Shown: in pieces, positions 14,291 through 27,954 of the stretch
Position numbering within the stretch: position 1 is the stretch's first letter
How the letters are laid out: each line of letters opens with the position of its first letter
Assembly: GCA_025716815.1 (NCBI GenBank)
Contig: JAIXMN010000036.1
Location: 124,001-188,000, forward strand
Reading direction: 5' to 3'
Length of the DNA stretch: 64,000 nucleotides
Source of the DNA: Dichotomocladium elegans
Taxonomy: Eukaryota; Mucoromycota; Mucoromycetes; Mucorales; Lichtheimiaceae
Program-made: the position numbers and the translations under genes
Notes under the pieces: generated by a model
Told to the model about the DNA's origin: nothing
What the model saw: the letters and a program-made list of their open reading frames with translations, nothing else
The model's database searches: none

Positions 14291-15014
14291 TTATATACTA
14301 TTCCCAAAAGACCCTTGGATGCCTTACTGAAACAATGCCTTGCGATCTTCGAAGCAAGAAAAAAAGGAATGCATTATCGGTCCGAGACAGATCAAGTGAG
14401 TGTAGTGCATGCGATCTGGCCATGTGACTAAATACAATGCCTCTTTTGGTGGTGGTGGCAGGATGCTTGGTGATCAAAATATAATTTCGTGGTAAGACCT
14501 TTTTCTATTTGTACTTTCTATTTTCTGGAAGATACATGGCAATCCAAGAGTCATGCATGGTGTTGGATCGCCATCACTGCATCCACATGAAGAAATGTAG
14601 GTTGTGTCGACAAGTGCTCTGAAGGACGCGGAGTACAGGAGGCATTCTGCAAGAAGCACCTTTAACATTTATCTGACAGCAGGAGGTCCCAAAAGAGGAA
14701 GGTCATGCTCTTATAAAGCGAAATCTAGGTTTATTTGACGTTTAGAGATATAGTCCCCCCCCTGAATTACACGCTACGTACAACATCTGTCTTGAACAAT
14801 AAGCATTCGTGATTGTGTCCCACTTGTTGGGTTTGGGACCGCTACGTGCTCATCGTCTTGTTCCGATTCACTATGGGGAAGCCGCCCAACTGTGGTGTTA
14901 AAGAAAGGCATTCATTCTGAGTTGCAAAGATGGGTAGTGACTTTAAAACCCCTTGCAAATGCCCCCACCCCTCACCTTCGGGATCCCACTGTTATTTTAT
15001 TTTGCGCTGAAGCC
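14291..15014. other. Intergenic, upstream of inositol monophosphatase
   Basis: No gene recognised. The part near 14870-15014 probably carries promoter and 5' UTR of the downstream gene. Confidence 0.5.
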
Positions 15015-16187
15015 ATGTCTGTTCAACGTACGGAAATCAGATGGCGGATGGCCCAACCCGCCTTCCAAAGACACATGCTCCCTTCATCCTTTTTAAACGT
15101 TTTGAATTTCTCGTCCATTAGCAAAGTTGAAAGAATACCTTGAGTTTGCCATCAGCCTCGCCAAAGATGCCGGACAAATGATCAAGGATGCCACCGAGAA
15201 ACGGCTCTCAGGGACACAGAATCAGTTTGTTGCAAAGTATGATAACCCTACCGACTTGGTGACAGAAACCGACCAAGCTGTAGAGAAATTCATCAAAGAA
15301 CGGCTGGCGGCAGTCTATCCCGACCACAAGTAAAACAGGACGTCCAATGAATCTGGATGCATATGTATTTATAGAGCAACCATGCCTAATACACGATGCC
15401 GATCCGTCATAGATTTATCGGAGAGGAGACCATGGCCGAGGGTGTGCAAACGGAATTCACGGATGCGCCGACCTGGATTGTGGATCCAATCGGTAAAAAG
15501 ATGGGGCGTGTTGGTTAGCAATTATGTATTGACAAGGCGACGGGATGTTTGATAGATGGCACGACGAATTTTGTGCATAGCCACCCTTACGTTGCAGTAT
15601 CCATTGGTCTGACGATCCAGAAAGAGCCTGTTGTCGGCGTTGTGTACTGTCCGCTTACCAATGAGCTCTTTTCAGCAGCTAAGGGACAAGGGGCATTCCT
15701 GAATGAAACCATCCGTCTGCCGCTTGTTCATGCACCCCTGGGCGATCTTTCGCAATGCCTTGTTGCGACGGAGGCCGGATCAGACCGATCGCCCGAAGTG
15801 ATTGACAAAAAGGTAGAATTCATCCACACGATCTTGCGCCATCAAAAGAATGGCGGAAAACAGGCACATAGCATTCGCTGCACAGGTTCAGCGGCCATCA
15901 ACATGTGTAGCGTGGCCAAAGGCGTCGTCGACGTCTATTGGGAAGTCGGATGCTGGGAATGGGACGTCACTGCTGCGATTGTGATCGTGCGCGAGTCGGG
16001 CGGCATCGTTCTCTCGGGTGGGGCTACCAAAGACCTAGAACCTGTCAACATCTTTGGCAGGAAATATTTGACCATCCGTGCGGCCCAGGACAGGAAGAGC
16101 CAGATCCATCTTGCTGAGCAGATGTGGGAAATCATTCCAGAAATACATGCGCCGCGAAAACCTGTGCCTGGTGGCTTCGAGTCCTGA
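15015..16187 (+). CDS. Inositol-1-monophosphatase
   Basis: Mg2+-dependent phosphatase that hydrolyses inositol monophosphates to myo-inositol, feeding phosphatidylinositol synthesis. Exons 15015-15027, 15122-15329, 15413-15492, 15556-16187 give 310 residues. The first exon is only 13 nt (MSVQ plus one base), and its gtacgg donor joins in phase to [17 protein letters not shown]. Metal-site motifs are intact: [20 protein letters not shown] (split by an intron after DPI) and [22 protein letters not shown] fits the family. Length is slightly above the usual 270-290. Tail residues [11 protein letters not shown] are not diagnostic. Confidence 0.93.
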
Positions 16188-16989
16188 TCCTTCTTCTCTA
16201 CCTCCTTACTCTCCTTATCCTGATTTCCGCCCTGCCGTTGTTCTATAAATTTCTCAATGATCAATATATGTGTGTATCAGTAGAATGTTCCTTTCTAGTC
16301 ATCATTCATATCATGCTTATAGAAGTCCCTGAACTTGCCTCATACATTTGCAATAACCACGGATAATATTTATAGCAAGTACTCTTCTCAATTTTAGCTT
16401 GAGATCGCACTTCTTGAACCCCATGCCCTGGGCAAGGGGACGGTTGTATAGAACCAAGCACTTGCAGTGTGCGTATGCGATGCTTCGTAAGATTGGACAA
16501 GACCCTTTTTTCCCGCCTTTCTTCAATAGTCGGTATGCTATCGCAAAGGTAGTTAAAAGCCTTTAGGGACGGCGTACCTGATGGTTTATATTTCAGTCCA
16601 TCAACCTCATCGATGTGTGTCTAGCACGTTGATAGCCTTACACATGTTAACAGATTCACTAACATGACCGTTGGAAAACAAGAAGATCTTGAGCCGAAAT
16701 GACGGTGTGTTCTAAGAAATTGATTAACCTCTGCAGCAGGGTACGTGCTCTCCGTCACCCACCCCACCTCATTCGATAGCATGGAGGGGAGACAAGATCG
16801 CTTGTGTCACGGGAGAGGGTAATTGATGCTCCACAGGATAGCGAAAAAAGGGCGTTGTGCGTGTGTTTATTTTTGCGACGGACCTATAAAAAATAGGAAA
16901 TAACAGCGTTATTTGAGCCGATCCCTGAACTTCCCTCTTGTGTGTCCCTCTTTCATTCCTTTTGGCCTCTTCAGTACCTAGGGTGACAA
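16188..16989. other. Intergenic between IMPase and GT15 genes
   Basis: About 800 bp with no supported gene. The first part is expected to be the IMPase 3' UTR and the last part the GT15 promoter. Confidence 0.5.
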
Positions 16990-18568
16990 ATGGCAATAAG
17001 TTTGTCAAAACAGCGCAAGGCGCTGGTCATTGCAGTTGTTCTGTTTTCCGTCTTCTTTTTTATGCACCTGATTCCTAATCGAAACATTCGACAATCGGCC
17101 CTACAGTCCCTTCAAGAGATGCAGAGCGACGTTCCTGCTCAGATACACCTGTCCGATCCTATCATCCCGCCATGGGAGAATAAAACACGGGCAAATGCCG
17201 CTTTTGTCATCTTGACGAGGAATAGCGAACTTGATGCTCTCCGAAAGACCATCCAGCAGCTTGAGGCACGATTCAACAGCAAATTTAACTATCCCTATAT
17301 CTTCCTAAATGATGAGGAGTTCACCGAAGAGTTCCGGGAATTGACGATGAGTATGACAAATGCAAAAACAGAATATGGTAAGTTGATGCGTGGATGTTTC
17401 TCTTACCCAGCTCCCCGAGGTCGGGAGCGCTGATGATAAGCCTATTCTAGGCCTCATTCCGAAGGAACACTGGAGTTTCCCTGACTGGATCGACGTCAAA
17501 AAGGCTGCAGAAGAGAGACGGAAAATGGGAGAGCAGGGAATTATTTATGGTGACAGCCTTTCATACCGCCACATGTGCAGGTCTGTGGCTGAACATGATC
17601 TTTGACTGTCATGTCATTTTGTTCCTCCCTCTTCTTTCCGTCAGTTATAAAGCTGACACTCTTGCCCTTTTGTAACAGATTCAACAGCGGGTTCTTCTAC
17701 CGCCATCCATTGCTTCTGGGATATGATTACTACTGGTAAGGATATGGGAAGAGAGGAAATGATGAGGGTGAGTCTCTTCCCGAGCAGGACTTAAAAGTGA
17801 CATGATCATAGGCGTGTGGAGCCAGGCGTTGATTTTTTCTGCGATATTGACTATGACCCGTTCTTGTTCATGCAAGAGAACAATAAGAAGTATGGTATGT
17901 CGCGAGTATCCGTGCAGTTCGAGTCTTGTTATCAACAAAAAAACACGGAAACGTAGGCTGGACCATCGCACTTATTGAATTTGAGAGCACGATCCCTACC
18001 CTCTGGAAGACGACTCTTAATTTTATGAAAGAGTACCCGCAGCATATTCCGAAGAACAATCTTATGAATTTCGTTTCAGACAACGGAGGCAGAACATACA
18101 ACCTTTGCCACTTTTGGAGTAACTTCGAGATCGCTGATCTTAATTTCCTTCGCAGCCCTGCCTACAGTGACTATTTTAATTACCTCGATAAGGCCGGCGG
18201 CTTTTTCTATGAGCGGTACGAAGAGGACCAAAAGAGAGTGTGTGTGCGTGTGTAATTTCAAGTCGAGACTGAAGGCTTCTTTGCTCTATTAGTTGGGGCG
18301 ATGCACCTGTTCACTCTATTGCGGTCGGTATGTTCCTTAACAAGTCTGAAGTCCATTTCTTTGACGATATTGGCTATCGACATGACCCGTTCAACCACTG
18401 CCCCACGCGCCATGAGCTCCAGAAGAAATGCCACTGCAATGCGGATGACAGCTTTGGTAAGATATAGAGGAAAGAAAGAGAGGCTGGAAGGATGTGCTGA
18501 TAAATCCTAAAACACACATGATAGACTTCACTATCAACTCCTGTATGCCCAAATGGCTCGCTGCATGA
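16990..18568 (+). CDS. Alpha-1,2-mannosyltransferase, KRE2/MNT1 (GT15) family
   Basis: Type II Golgi enzyme that adds alpha-1,2-mannose from GDP-mannose to O- and N-linked glycans of cell-wall proteins. Seven exons: 16990-17377, 17451-17580, 17679-17735, 17812-17894, 17957-18215, 18293-18456, 18535-18568; phases agree throughout. A short cytoplasmic start ([10 protein letters not shown]) precedes a membrane anchor at about residues 10-27. Family blocks: [44 protein letters not shown], the donor-site stretch [10 protein letters not shown], and [14 protein letters not shown] with the conserved Glu. The C-terminal block has [16 protein letters not shown] and [11 protein letters not shown], and the protein ends SCMPKWLAA. 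Identification is secure; which KTR paralogue is not determined. Confidence 0.95.
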
Positions 18569-19259
18569 GAGCATCCATTTCTGTACCTCTATACCGGCAT
18601 CGTAAATAATAGAAACCCATTGTGCAATGATCATACTCTGGCTTTACCGTATCTGTTATTTATCCCATACAGCATAGACGTCTTCTTCTTTGAGACACGT
18701 GGGATAGTAAAAGGATACGGCAACACAAAAATTCGAGCCATGCAACCTGTCTAAATTTGAAGCTGTCCTACCTTCCCTTATGTAATACAGATTGAGACTC
18801 TTGGTATCAGTATAAAAATAAGTGACTATTCCCAATCCCGATTTTATTGACCCGTCATTTATGGTAACAAGAGGATTATAAAGACATCCGACACGAGAAG
18901 AGAAGCAAGAGTGGGTGGGGGGGGGGAAGAGAAGAGAGGACCCTCGGTTTATGACAGGCGACGAGGAAACTCCTTCGCTTCAAAAGCTGGCTTACCATCA
19001 GAGGCAATCGGAGCAAACGGTTAAAAGGCTTTCCACTCCATCCCAATTGTTGCTTTCCGTCCGTGCAACTCTTTTTTTTTCCCTTTTATTTCTTTTCCCT
19101 TTTTTGTCTCTTTTCTCTGCCCTCTCTTCACGCAGCCCTTTCTTGCTCAAATTAATATCTCCTCAGAGCCGTCGCCGAACATTCCTCTCGTAGCCAAATC
19201 CCGTAACGCTGGATATTGCTCAGTAAATCGCTTCTCTACTTCAAAAAGATTTAGCAACA
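18569..19259. other. Intergenic between GT15 and PSD genes
   Basis: No gene seen. A long pyrimidine-rich stretch (about 19065-19190) directly upstream of the PSD start codon is likely core promoter or 5' UTR. Confidence 0.5.
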
Positions 19260-22200
19260 ATGGAGTCTAGGGCTGCTACTCCACCCCCATTGCAGAAGGA
19301 GCAGCCATCTCCGAACGAAGTCGAGACCGAACGCAAGCAGCGCCTGAAACTATTTCAGCGAAGTAAAAACAGTCTTCGGCACATCATGAGACGGTCACCC
19401 TCTCATCTACTCGCAAGCTCTACCGACTTAATCTCAAACCGGACACGCGATCATAACGGCTCCGACGAATCTGCCTTTAATTCGGGTGACGCCGTGCCAG
19501 CCCCAAGGCTTGTCCTCCGGGTGTCTGTGGTGCGTGCGCAACAGCTGCAAGAGGTATAGTGTACGATGTATTTGGATATAGTGGCAATTTTAGAGTTCGA
19601 TCCACATTTCATGCTGTGGGTGTGCGCGTGGGTGTACACTGGTCAGAGTTTTCTTATTGGGGGGAGGAAGCGCACTTACATCGGCAAGCAGGGGATATTC
19701 ATTTGTGTAAAAAGTGCGCCCTCACCTCCCCCCAAGGAATGTGTCACCATGAAAAAAAAGGGGGGAGACAAGAAGGAGGATTTGTGGCGGCTGTTGGCGG
19801 GAAAATATAGGGCGTATTGACTCATTCTTGTCACTAGGATCCTGCCAATGTGAATGCCTTCGCAGTAGTCCGTTGTGCTGGTCAGCAGCAGCGCACGCAG
19901 GTGGTGAAGAAGAGCGCCGAACCCGAGTGGGAGTGCACGTTCGACGTGCGCCTATCGGGAAACCGGCCTCGAGGAACTCGTCGTCGATTGCGGCTTCTTC
20001 TATCGCGTGGCCTCTTAATATCCATCTGGGATAAGGACCGCTTCAAATCCGTGTTTCTTGGTCAAGCCCGGCTGGCTGCCGACTCACTTTTTCCCGAAAA
20101 TGAATTGGTCTCGTACGAAAGCAGAAAAGATAAGGCAAGCAAGGCGGCGAAACACTGAAATAGCACATTGCTAAGTCTTATCCTATAGACCGTATGGCTT
20201 CCTGTCGTGAGAAATCGATCCTCTCACTTCAGCAAGGTCCGGCGTCGCAAGCCCTCAAACTCAGACGAAATTGGGCAAGTCGAGATCAAGTATGGCTTGA
20301 CGTTGGAGAATAGTTCCGTCCCGTTGAGCGACGACGAGCTGCGTGATCTTTGGACCGTCCTCTTTGAGCACAGAGACGATCACCTCAACGGAAGCTCCTC
20401 ATCGCAGCCATCATCTGACAAGGAAAATAGCAGCAGCACTCCCGGTCCGCCTCGCCAACACCGTCGACGTCGCCTTGTGAGAAGGAAGAAAACAAAGGGT
20501 GACGCGGGAACAAAGGTCAAACGAAGAAATCGTGAGGACGATGTCGCCAAGTTCCATCCGGATATCTTTGGTGTCATGTATATCGAGATCGTCCAAGCCA
20601 ATGATCTGCCCCCCGAGAAAAACAGTAAGACAAGCGAACAGATCTAATATATCAATGGGCTAGTGCTCACCCTTCTCTCCTGACTCCAATTAGTGACGCG
20701 TACCGGCTTTGATATGGATCCTTTTGTCGTGATATCATACGGCAAAACGACATTTCGAACTAGATCGATTCGCCATAATCTCAATCCAGTATGGAATGAA
20801 AAGCTCATGTTTCACGTGCGTGCCAACGAGACTCGCTACCGCATCAAGTTTGCGATCTATGACAAGGATAAACTGTCTAAGAACGACCATGTGGCCTGGG
20901 CGGATATACCGATTAGTGACTTTATTGATAAGAAGAACAAACAGCTGGTTGACCAGGCCCTCAGCAGCGAGGCACCATCCGATGCAATTGAAGCAGAGAT
21001 GGAATTGCATACTGTTGACCTTGAGCTAGTCAACAAAGACCGATGGACAGGCCGCCGGCCAACATTGACCTATCGCGCCAAGTTTGTTCCCTATCAAATT
21101 ATCCGAAAAATGTTCTGGGCGACCCTGGCCAAGGCCTCTGGTATCAATGTTGATGGAAAGATATGTCGCCTAGAGGTTCTTAGTTTGCTTGAGAGCCTCG
21201 GTTCGACTATATCCGAGACTACGTTGGACAGCTTTTGGAAAAAGTACAACAAGAATCCGGAGACGGAAACGCTGAGCCTTGAGGAATTTATTGACAGCAT
21301 TGAGGAATTCATGTCCTTGTCTGATATCGACAATCATCGCATGTCCGCTGCAGTTCCGCAGCCAGCGCTGGATGAGGATGACGGTGATGTGGACGAGGAG
21401 AGATCACTGTCTTCTGACCTATCCACTGACGAAGAGGACAATGAGATCAATGCGTATGACGATATCATTGATGTCGACGATTTCTCACCCGGAGCAACGA
21501 GCTCATCTGGCATGTCTGACGAACCGGATATGGATGATGTGCTTCTAGAAGCGCGGGAATTCCATCCTGAGCTGCAGGAGGTGACCGTTTCGGCTGGAAC
21601 TACCATAACGCCCTCGGATGAAGCTGGAGTCACGCCGGATAACTCGAACGAGAAGGTTATCCGATTGTCTGAGTGCCCGATTTGTCATCGTCCCTTCGTA
21701 TCAAAGCGAGCACAGATGGATATTGTGACACATGTAGCGACATGCGCCGCGAATGATTGGACAGCAGTCGACAAATTTTTAATGGGCGACTTTGTGACCG
21801 AGGCATATGCTCAACGCCGGTAAGTGGGAATCCTATCTTTTTAGCCCCCATCGCCCTCCTGACGATGATGATGTAGGTGGTTCGTCAAGCTTGTGAGCAA
21901 AGTTGGTTATGGCACTTACAAGCCTGGAAGTGTAAGATTTTTTGTTCATTCGTTCTGGTTATTTAATTTATATCATGCTAAGATGTGCGGTGTGTTGGAT
22001 ATATAGGATAACGCCAACATCATTGTCCAGGACCGTTTGACGGGTCAGTTGATTGAGGAACGCATGAGTGTCTATATCCGTTTAGGCATGCGTATCATGT
22101 ACAAGGGAATGAAGACCGGAATTCAATCCAAAGCAGGTATAGTGGACGCGCGCGTGTGCCGGGTCTTGGGGTAGGCGCTAACTTATTTTCAGCCCAGCGC

Positions 22201-23048
22201 ATTTTGACCAATATGACGTTCAGACAAGGCCGACGGTATGATTCGCCGCAATCTGTACGGGAGATACAGCCATTTATTAAATTTCACAACCTGAATATGG
22301 CTGAGGTGCTTGAACCCATCGAAAGCTACCGGTCATTTAACGAATTCTTCTATCGCAAGCTGAAGCCAGGCGCTCGCCCTTGCGAGTGCCCCGATAACCC
22401 CGGTGTTGCGGTTAGCCCTGCCGACTGCCGCATGTCAGCCTTTGCGACTATATCGGATGCGACACACCTGTGGATCAAGGGCATGGACTTCACTGTGAGC
22501 AAGCTTCTCGGTGACGATCCCGAGACAGCGCGCTACTTTGAGGGAGGCTCGTTGGCCATCTTCCGTCTAGCGCCGCAGGACTATCACCGCTTCCACTCGC
22601 CTGTGGACGGCACGATCATTGCGACTCGGAAGATTGCCGGCCAGTACTATACCGTGAACCCGATGGCGATCCGGACCACCCTGGACGTGTACGGCGAGAA
22701 CGCGCGCGAGGTGGTCATGATGGACACGAAGCCGTTCGGGAAGGTGGCGATCGTCCTGATCGGGGCCATGCTGGTGGGGTCCATCGTTCTTATTCCCAAG
22801 GTCGGCGACCACGTCGCGCGGACCGACGAGCTCGGCTATTTTGCCTTCGGTGGCTCGACCATCGTCGTCTTGTGGCCTAAGGATACCCTTGTTTTTGACT
22901 CCGATTTGCTCGAGAATTCTGAAAAGACGCTCGAAACGCTGGTAAATGAGGATTTTCACGCATTTTGTTTCCTCTCAGAACTCTCACCTCTGCATGGAAA
23001 TTCCTTTAGGTTCGTGTTGGAAATCGCATCGGCGAACGTATCCAATAA
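19260..23048 (+). CDS. Phosphatidylserine decarboxylase, PSD2-type with two C2 domains
   Basis: Converts phosphatidylserine to phosphatidylethanolamine at endomembranes. Eight exons: 19260-19553, 19838-20134, 20189-20624, 20694-21819, 21877-21931, 22007-22136, 22193-22941, 23010-23048; phases agree and give 1041 residues. Order: first C2 (about 85-200, [20 protein letters not shown]), basic linker, second C2 (about 325-450, [20 protein letters not shown]), weak EF-hand-like segment (about 515-540), acidic stretch, a CPICHRPF ... THVATC zinc-binding motif (about 669-690), then the catalytic domain. Active-site blocks are [17 protein letters not shown] and the GGST self-cleavage site (Ser about 1001) that yields the pyruvoyl group. 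Intron 2 (20135-20188) starts gcaagc, a GC donor: only that join keeps KDK|TVWLPV. The short last exon encodes [12 protein letters not shown]. An AATAAA lies at 23134. Confidence 0.95.
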
Positions 23049-23762
23049 GTTTCAGGACTGGGCGTAGTAGTATTGCCCTCCCATCCGAGATATAGATCCA
23101 GAAAATACCCCCTCCTCCACTTTTGCGCTTCCTAATAAAATATACAGTGCGTTGTAACTTTTTGCCTTATTTTCCAAATAAATGTCGTATATACAAGATA
23201 AAATAACGTCGTATAGGACTTGACACACCGGGCTCGCACCAGGCGTATCTAAATGTGCAACATGGCGGAGAACTACAGTGTGCCAAGGATCGGCAGTGGC
23301 AGGGGGGCACAATGGCGGGCACCGAAGCCGGGCAAAAGGGCGAAGCCAACGGCAAATGGCATCGGGTAGAGTGGTAGGACAAGGGAAGACAAACGCACAA
23401 AAGAGAGAGATCGTCACCTGGGCCGGAAGCAATGCCGAAGCAAACGGCAGGGACAAGCACGGACAAGGCAAGAAGGCGACACCTCTCCCCATGTCTGAAC
23501 GCAGCTAAATCGCGGTAGGCCCCACCGGATGAAGCGATGTCCATTTTTGGACCTCTCTTCTATGGCTACGGGTACGATTCGATAGAAAAAGATTTCTGAG
23601 GCTATACGACACGACTTCAAAAAACGGCCCATCTTACTTTTTACATCCAAACACTTGAAAAATAAAATGAATAACACGATTTTTATTTTTTTGTCTTCTT
23701 TGTTCTGTTCAGGGTGGTAAAAGAAAAGGAGGGTTGGGAGGGGGATGACTTTTTACAAAATA
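23049..23762. other. Region between convergent PSD and MCM4 genes
   Basis: Contains the PSD 3' UTR and the MCM4 3' side. Purine-rich sequence at 23270-23500 gives open frames on both strands, but none has a motif or supported start. Confidence 0.45.
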
Positions 23763-26700
23763 TTAAACATCTTCAGAGGCACTGATCAGACGCACAATCG
23801 TACGCTTGCGACCTTCGCCCGCTATCCTGACATCGCCTTGGCGTTCCAGCGCCCGGATCGCCTGCTCAAATGCACGCGTCTCCACAGCCTACATGCAAAT
23901 AAGCAAAACCCATCAGAGCTCTGACTTTAGAAAAGAGAGACAGACAAACACTTACAACCGAGCTTTGTGCGTTCAACGTATTAAACAGACGATTCCAATC
24001 GACACTCGTGGAATCCTGCTTCAAGATCAAGTTGCGCACCTCACGCTCAAGATCATCCTGAAGATGACGCTCGTGGGATCCGGTGCCCATAAGAATCAGA
24101 TCCATATCAATACGTCCCGTCTTCGGATCGGTCGCATAGTCCTTGATGGCACTCTTCAGCAAGCGCGATGCCTCGTCTACGTCCGATACATCGACAGTAT
24201 TCGAAAGCCTGCAACCCCCCCCAAGAGTATATATGAGCCTTCCATCTTCATCCGATTCGGCGAAAAAAAAACATTACCTCATACGAGCATGGGCTTCAGA
24301 CATGCGAATCATCGACTCAAGCTGGCGCGTTGTAGCAGTAACACGCTTCTCGCTGTGTCCGCGGTCCTGACCTTGCTTTCGCAACTCCACATACAGATCA
24401 ACCAGTCGCTGGCCGGCCTCCTCACTCAGCACAGGCTGGCATCGCTCACGTGCGTAGCTGATATATTTTGTTAGGCGCTCAACAGACTGCCCGCGACAAT
24501 GAAGTCAGTCACTCAGTCATTCATGTACTACAACGATTCCTTACCAAAACATCTACGCCTGCAGTCTCAAGCTGATCTTCCATATAAAGCGACACCAAGT
24601 GGCGTGCAAGCTCACGGTCTGCATCTTCGTCTACCCGATCGAGGATCAAATACAGCAAATCGAATCTTTTTTTTTACAGATGGAAGATTAAAACCGATCC
24701 ATGAGTCCCTTCCTTTTTCTATTGTCCTAAATTGAGTAATTTTTTTTACCTGGATAATAATGGAGGCGGAAGATCAACGTTCTGTGGTACCGAGAGGTTC
24801 TTGTTCCACCGGGAGCCAATGGGATTCGCACATGCGCAGATCGACGTACGTGCATTCAATGTTGTGATGATACCCGCCTTTGCGACAGAGATCGTCTGCT
24901 GTTCCATGACTTCATGAAGTACGGAGCGAGTAGCATCCGACATTTTATCGAATTCGTCAATGCAGCAAACACCACCGTCACTTAGTACAAGAGCGCCGCT
25001 AAAGTAGATCATTGTCAGATGAAGTACGACATCTTGTCATCCCCTCTCTTTCATGCAACTTATTTACCTCTCCAGTACAAGCTGTCGAGTGTCCGGATCA
25101 CGAGTGATATATGCTGTAAGACCAACTGCAGAAGAACCCTTGCCAGACGTATATACACCACGAGGAGAGATCTTGTGAACGTATTGCAACAGCTGAGACT
25201 TACTCGTACCCGGGTCACCAACAAGTAGCACGTTGATCTCGCCTCTGCCAACGAAAAAAATAATGCATCAGTTTTTTTTTGCATTGATCTGTCCTCTAAG
25301 GACCCTTACCTGAAGCGTGGTGAACCAGATCGGCTGAACACTTTATGTGCACCGCCAAACAACTGCAAGAGAATACCCTTTTTGACGTCGTCTAGCTCAT
25401 AGATACTCGGTGCTATAATTGTAGCAATATGAATTATCCTTCCTTTCATACTAGAGCCCAGGTAAGATGTATACGTACCAAGAGAGCGCGCAAGCGTGTC
25501 GTACAGACCGTCCATGCGAGAAATCTCAAGGATTTCCTGCTCCTCGTCCAGATTGACGGCTTCAATCTCATCGGTCTCGTCGTACCTTTTGATAGATGGT
25601 AAGAAAGAGTTCTTTTGTACGTCTTCCAGCCCCATGATACTTACTGTTCAGGCCCTAATTCTGTCCGGAGAGCTCGGTCCAGTTGCAGGCGTTTACCATC
25701 AGTACGCTTTATATGCACCACGTCCAAATAGGTTCGGAACAGTGCACGAATCGTACGCTGACGGGGATTGACTCGGACTGGGACACCTCTGAAAATACCA
25801 GTGATCTCCAGACTATCATGATACTTAGATTATCTATGCACAATCCGACGTATCCTTGTCTTCTTACCGGTCACCAGGCTTAGCTACATCCACCAATTCA
25901 TCATAGAGACACAGCGACACAGTCTGAGGCGTTTGACCATCAGGCACAACATCTGAACAAACATATGAGTAATGGACTTTTTCTCATAGCTTATTAACTC
26001 TACCTGGTGTCTCTTGAAGGCGACAGACCTGTTTGTCAGCAAACACACAACGGTTATGGACAAGCGACATGGTATTGTCTGCCCCGCATGCCTCACGAGG
26101 ACACCGGGTAGGCTCCATGATTCGTCCACGGTCAACCTGCACTGTCGTCGTCTGTTCACAAATCAGGCAGCGGAAGAACGCTATGCGAGAGGAAATTAGT
26201 AAGTTCCCAACTGTCCATCCAAATCATCTTTTTCTCTCCCTCTTCCTCTTGTATTTGGTGAGCACTCTATTATACCTTCTTTCATATCTGGGATCACAGG
26301 TGAAGTGCGAATCATCAAGCCCTTGATAGTCACCAGTTGATCCACGTCTAAATCGGTAATAAGTTATACTGATATGCAACCAATGCTTTCTCCTAGATTT
26401 CGTGTTACTTTGAGGGTCCAACTCGCGCATATTGACAGAGGACTCGAGATTGAAAGGACGGATCTAGCGACGAAGCAAAAAAAAAATCAATAACGCCATG
26501 CAAAACGTACCAATACACCCTCTTCCCCCCTGCTTCTTACTTTGAGTTGCTCAAGAACGTCATCGGGTTCGGGGAACAGTTCGGTGTAATAGGTTCTAAC
26601 GGTGTGATCCATCAATGGGATAATTTCTTGAGGATACTTCACAAGCTGGTCATAGAGCTTGTGAGTACCTCGGTACGAGAGCAGGTTACGACAATCCAGG

Positions 26701-27402
26701 TTGACAGAACCATAACCATCGTCATGAATCTACACACAAGATTTCATTTTGCTTTGTTATTGACTTTTTTCCTTCAACAGATCAACAAATATATACCTTT
26801 CTCAGAAGTTTAGGATAGAAGGGTTCATTGTCTGCTGGAAGAACAGCCTGATTATATTTGATTTTGCGGTCTGCGATCTTGAAGTGGGTCAAGAATCCGC
26901 GGAAGGTGGTCATGGCTTCGTGGATGTTGACAGTTGTACCCCAGATAAGGCGTACAGCCAGCGACGGGTCGGATTCCTGAGTGTCATTGTCAATGCCCAG
27001 CTGCGAATGGAAGCGAAGGCCTCCAGCAGGCGTCATCGGAGTGCCTGCGGTCTGTGTGGCGCCCGGCGTCTGGCTATGGAACACCGGTGTCCGAACAAAC
27101 ATCGCAGTGCGTGGTGTGCGCGGCGAGTAGGGCGATCCGTACGCGCCCACTTGGCGCGTAGGCGTCTGAGGGTAAACAAAAGGAGATTCGGCGACATCAT
27201 CACCAATAAGGGACGATGAGAACTCGGATCGGCGGAATCGCGCACGATGCTGCGATGGCGAGCCAGGGGTCTGCGCAAGGCCGAATTGAGACGAGAAATG
27301 AGCAGGAGAAGAAGGTGGAAGATTGAAGGAAGGCTGATCGTATGCGCGAGGCGTTCTGCCGACTGGCGTACCGGGCGTTGAATCCATAGGTGTCCCAGCC
27401 AT
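23763..27402 (-). CDS. MCM4: MCM4, replicative helicase subunit
   Basis: Subunit of the MCM2-7 hexamer that unwinds DNA at replication forks. Fifteen exons and fourteen introns, all with GT donors, give about 910 residues. Start chosen at [15 protein letters not shown] (27402); an upstream in-frame ATG exists near 27540 but adds an unlikely low-complexity stretch. The N-terminus is full of SP/TP sites, typical of CDK-regulated MCM4. Then [10 protein letters not shown] (MCM4 signature), [18 protein letters not shown], a zinc motif FFRCLICE ... CPREAC, Walker [20 protein letters not shown] (Walker B), and the arginine-finger motif [11 protein letters not shown]. The last exon ends [10 protein letters not shown]. 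First exon 27402-26797 and second 26729-26541 are exactly placed; the rest follow clear gt/ag pairs in phase. Confidence 0.95.
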
Positions 27403-27570
27403 TGCGTAATTTATCCTGAAGGGAAATAAAGAAGTCCACGAAATAGTTGCCTCAGGCACGCGCTCCAAAAAATTTTCCAAGGCGCTGAGGGAGAGAGAGA
27501 CACACAGAGAGCGCGCGCGCGCGCTGAGTTTTCGTGGTCCCATGGTCAAGGGTAACTTTTTACAAATCGA

Positions 27571-27922
27571 ATGTCACATGCATCCACGGCAAGATGTCGC
27601 TTGGCAATTCCATCTCTTCCTTTTGGCTCTTTCGCTTTATACACTTTTACATTCTGGAATGAGCAACCTATTTTCTACAAAGTGACCAAGGTCATGGTGC
27701 TGATGAACGTGGCTGTCCTGAACCTATGGACTATGTTGTTGATGAAGAAGTGTACTCTCTGCAATCTGTTTGTTTTCTCGCACTGAATATCTGCGTAGCA
27801 TATCTTGCAGAGACAACTCTGATCTTAACTACCACGCACATTCCCAAGCGAAAGAATACAGACATTCGAATAAAATAAGCGGGCATCAAGCAGCAGTTAC
27901 ACTGACCAAGACAACGTCAGAT
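27571..27922. repeat. Dispersed repeat, copy A
   Basis: Shares ordered words with copies at about 55549-55735 and 61185-61400: cattctggaatgagc (27650), gttgatgaagaagtgtactctc (27737), gaatatctgcgta (27785), cccaagcgaaag (27843) and a later gaccaaga block near 27905. Identity is low to moderate, with indels. It directly precedes the Tc1/mariner transposase relic and could be part of that element's left end. Confidence 0.55.
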
Positions 27923-27954
27923 TTTTCGAACAATATTCCTTGAGAAAGTCTTGA

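Noticed and set aside
22942..23067. Longer C-terminus of the decarboxylase read through to 23067
   Set aside because: The extension has no family match. Splicing 22942-23009 gives the expected [12 protein letters not shown] end with a stop at 23048.
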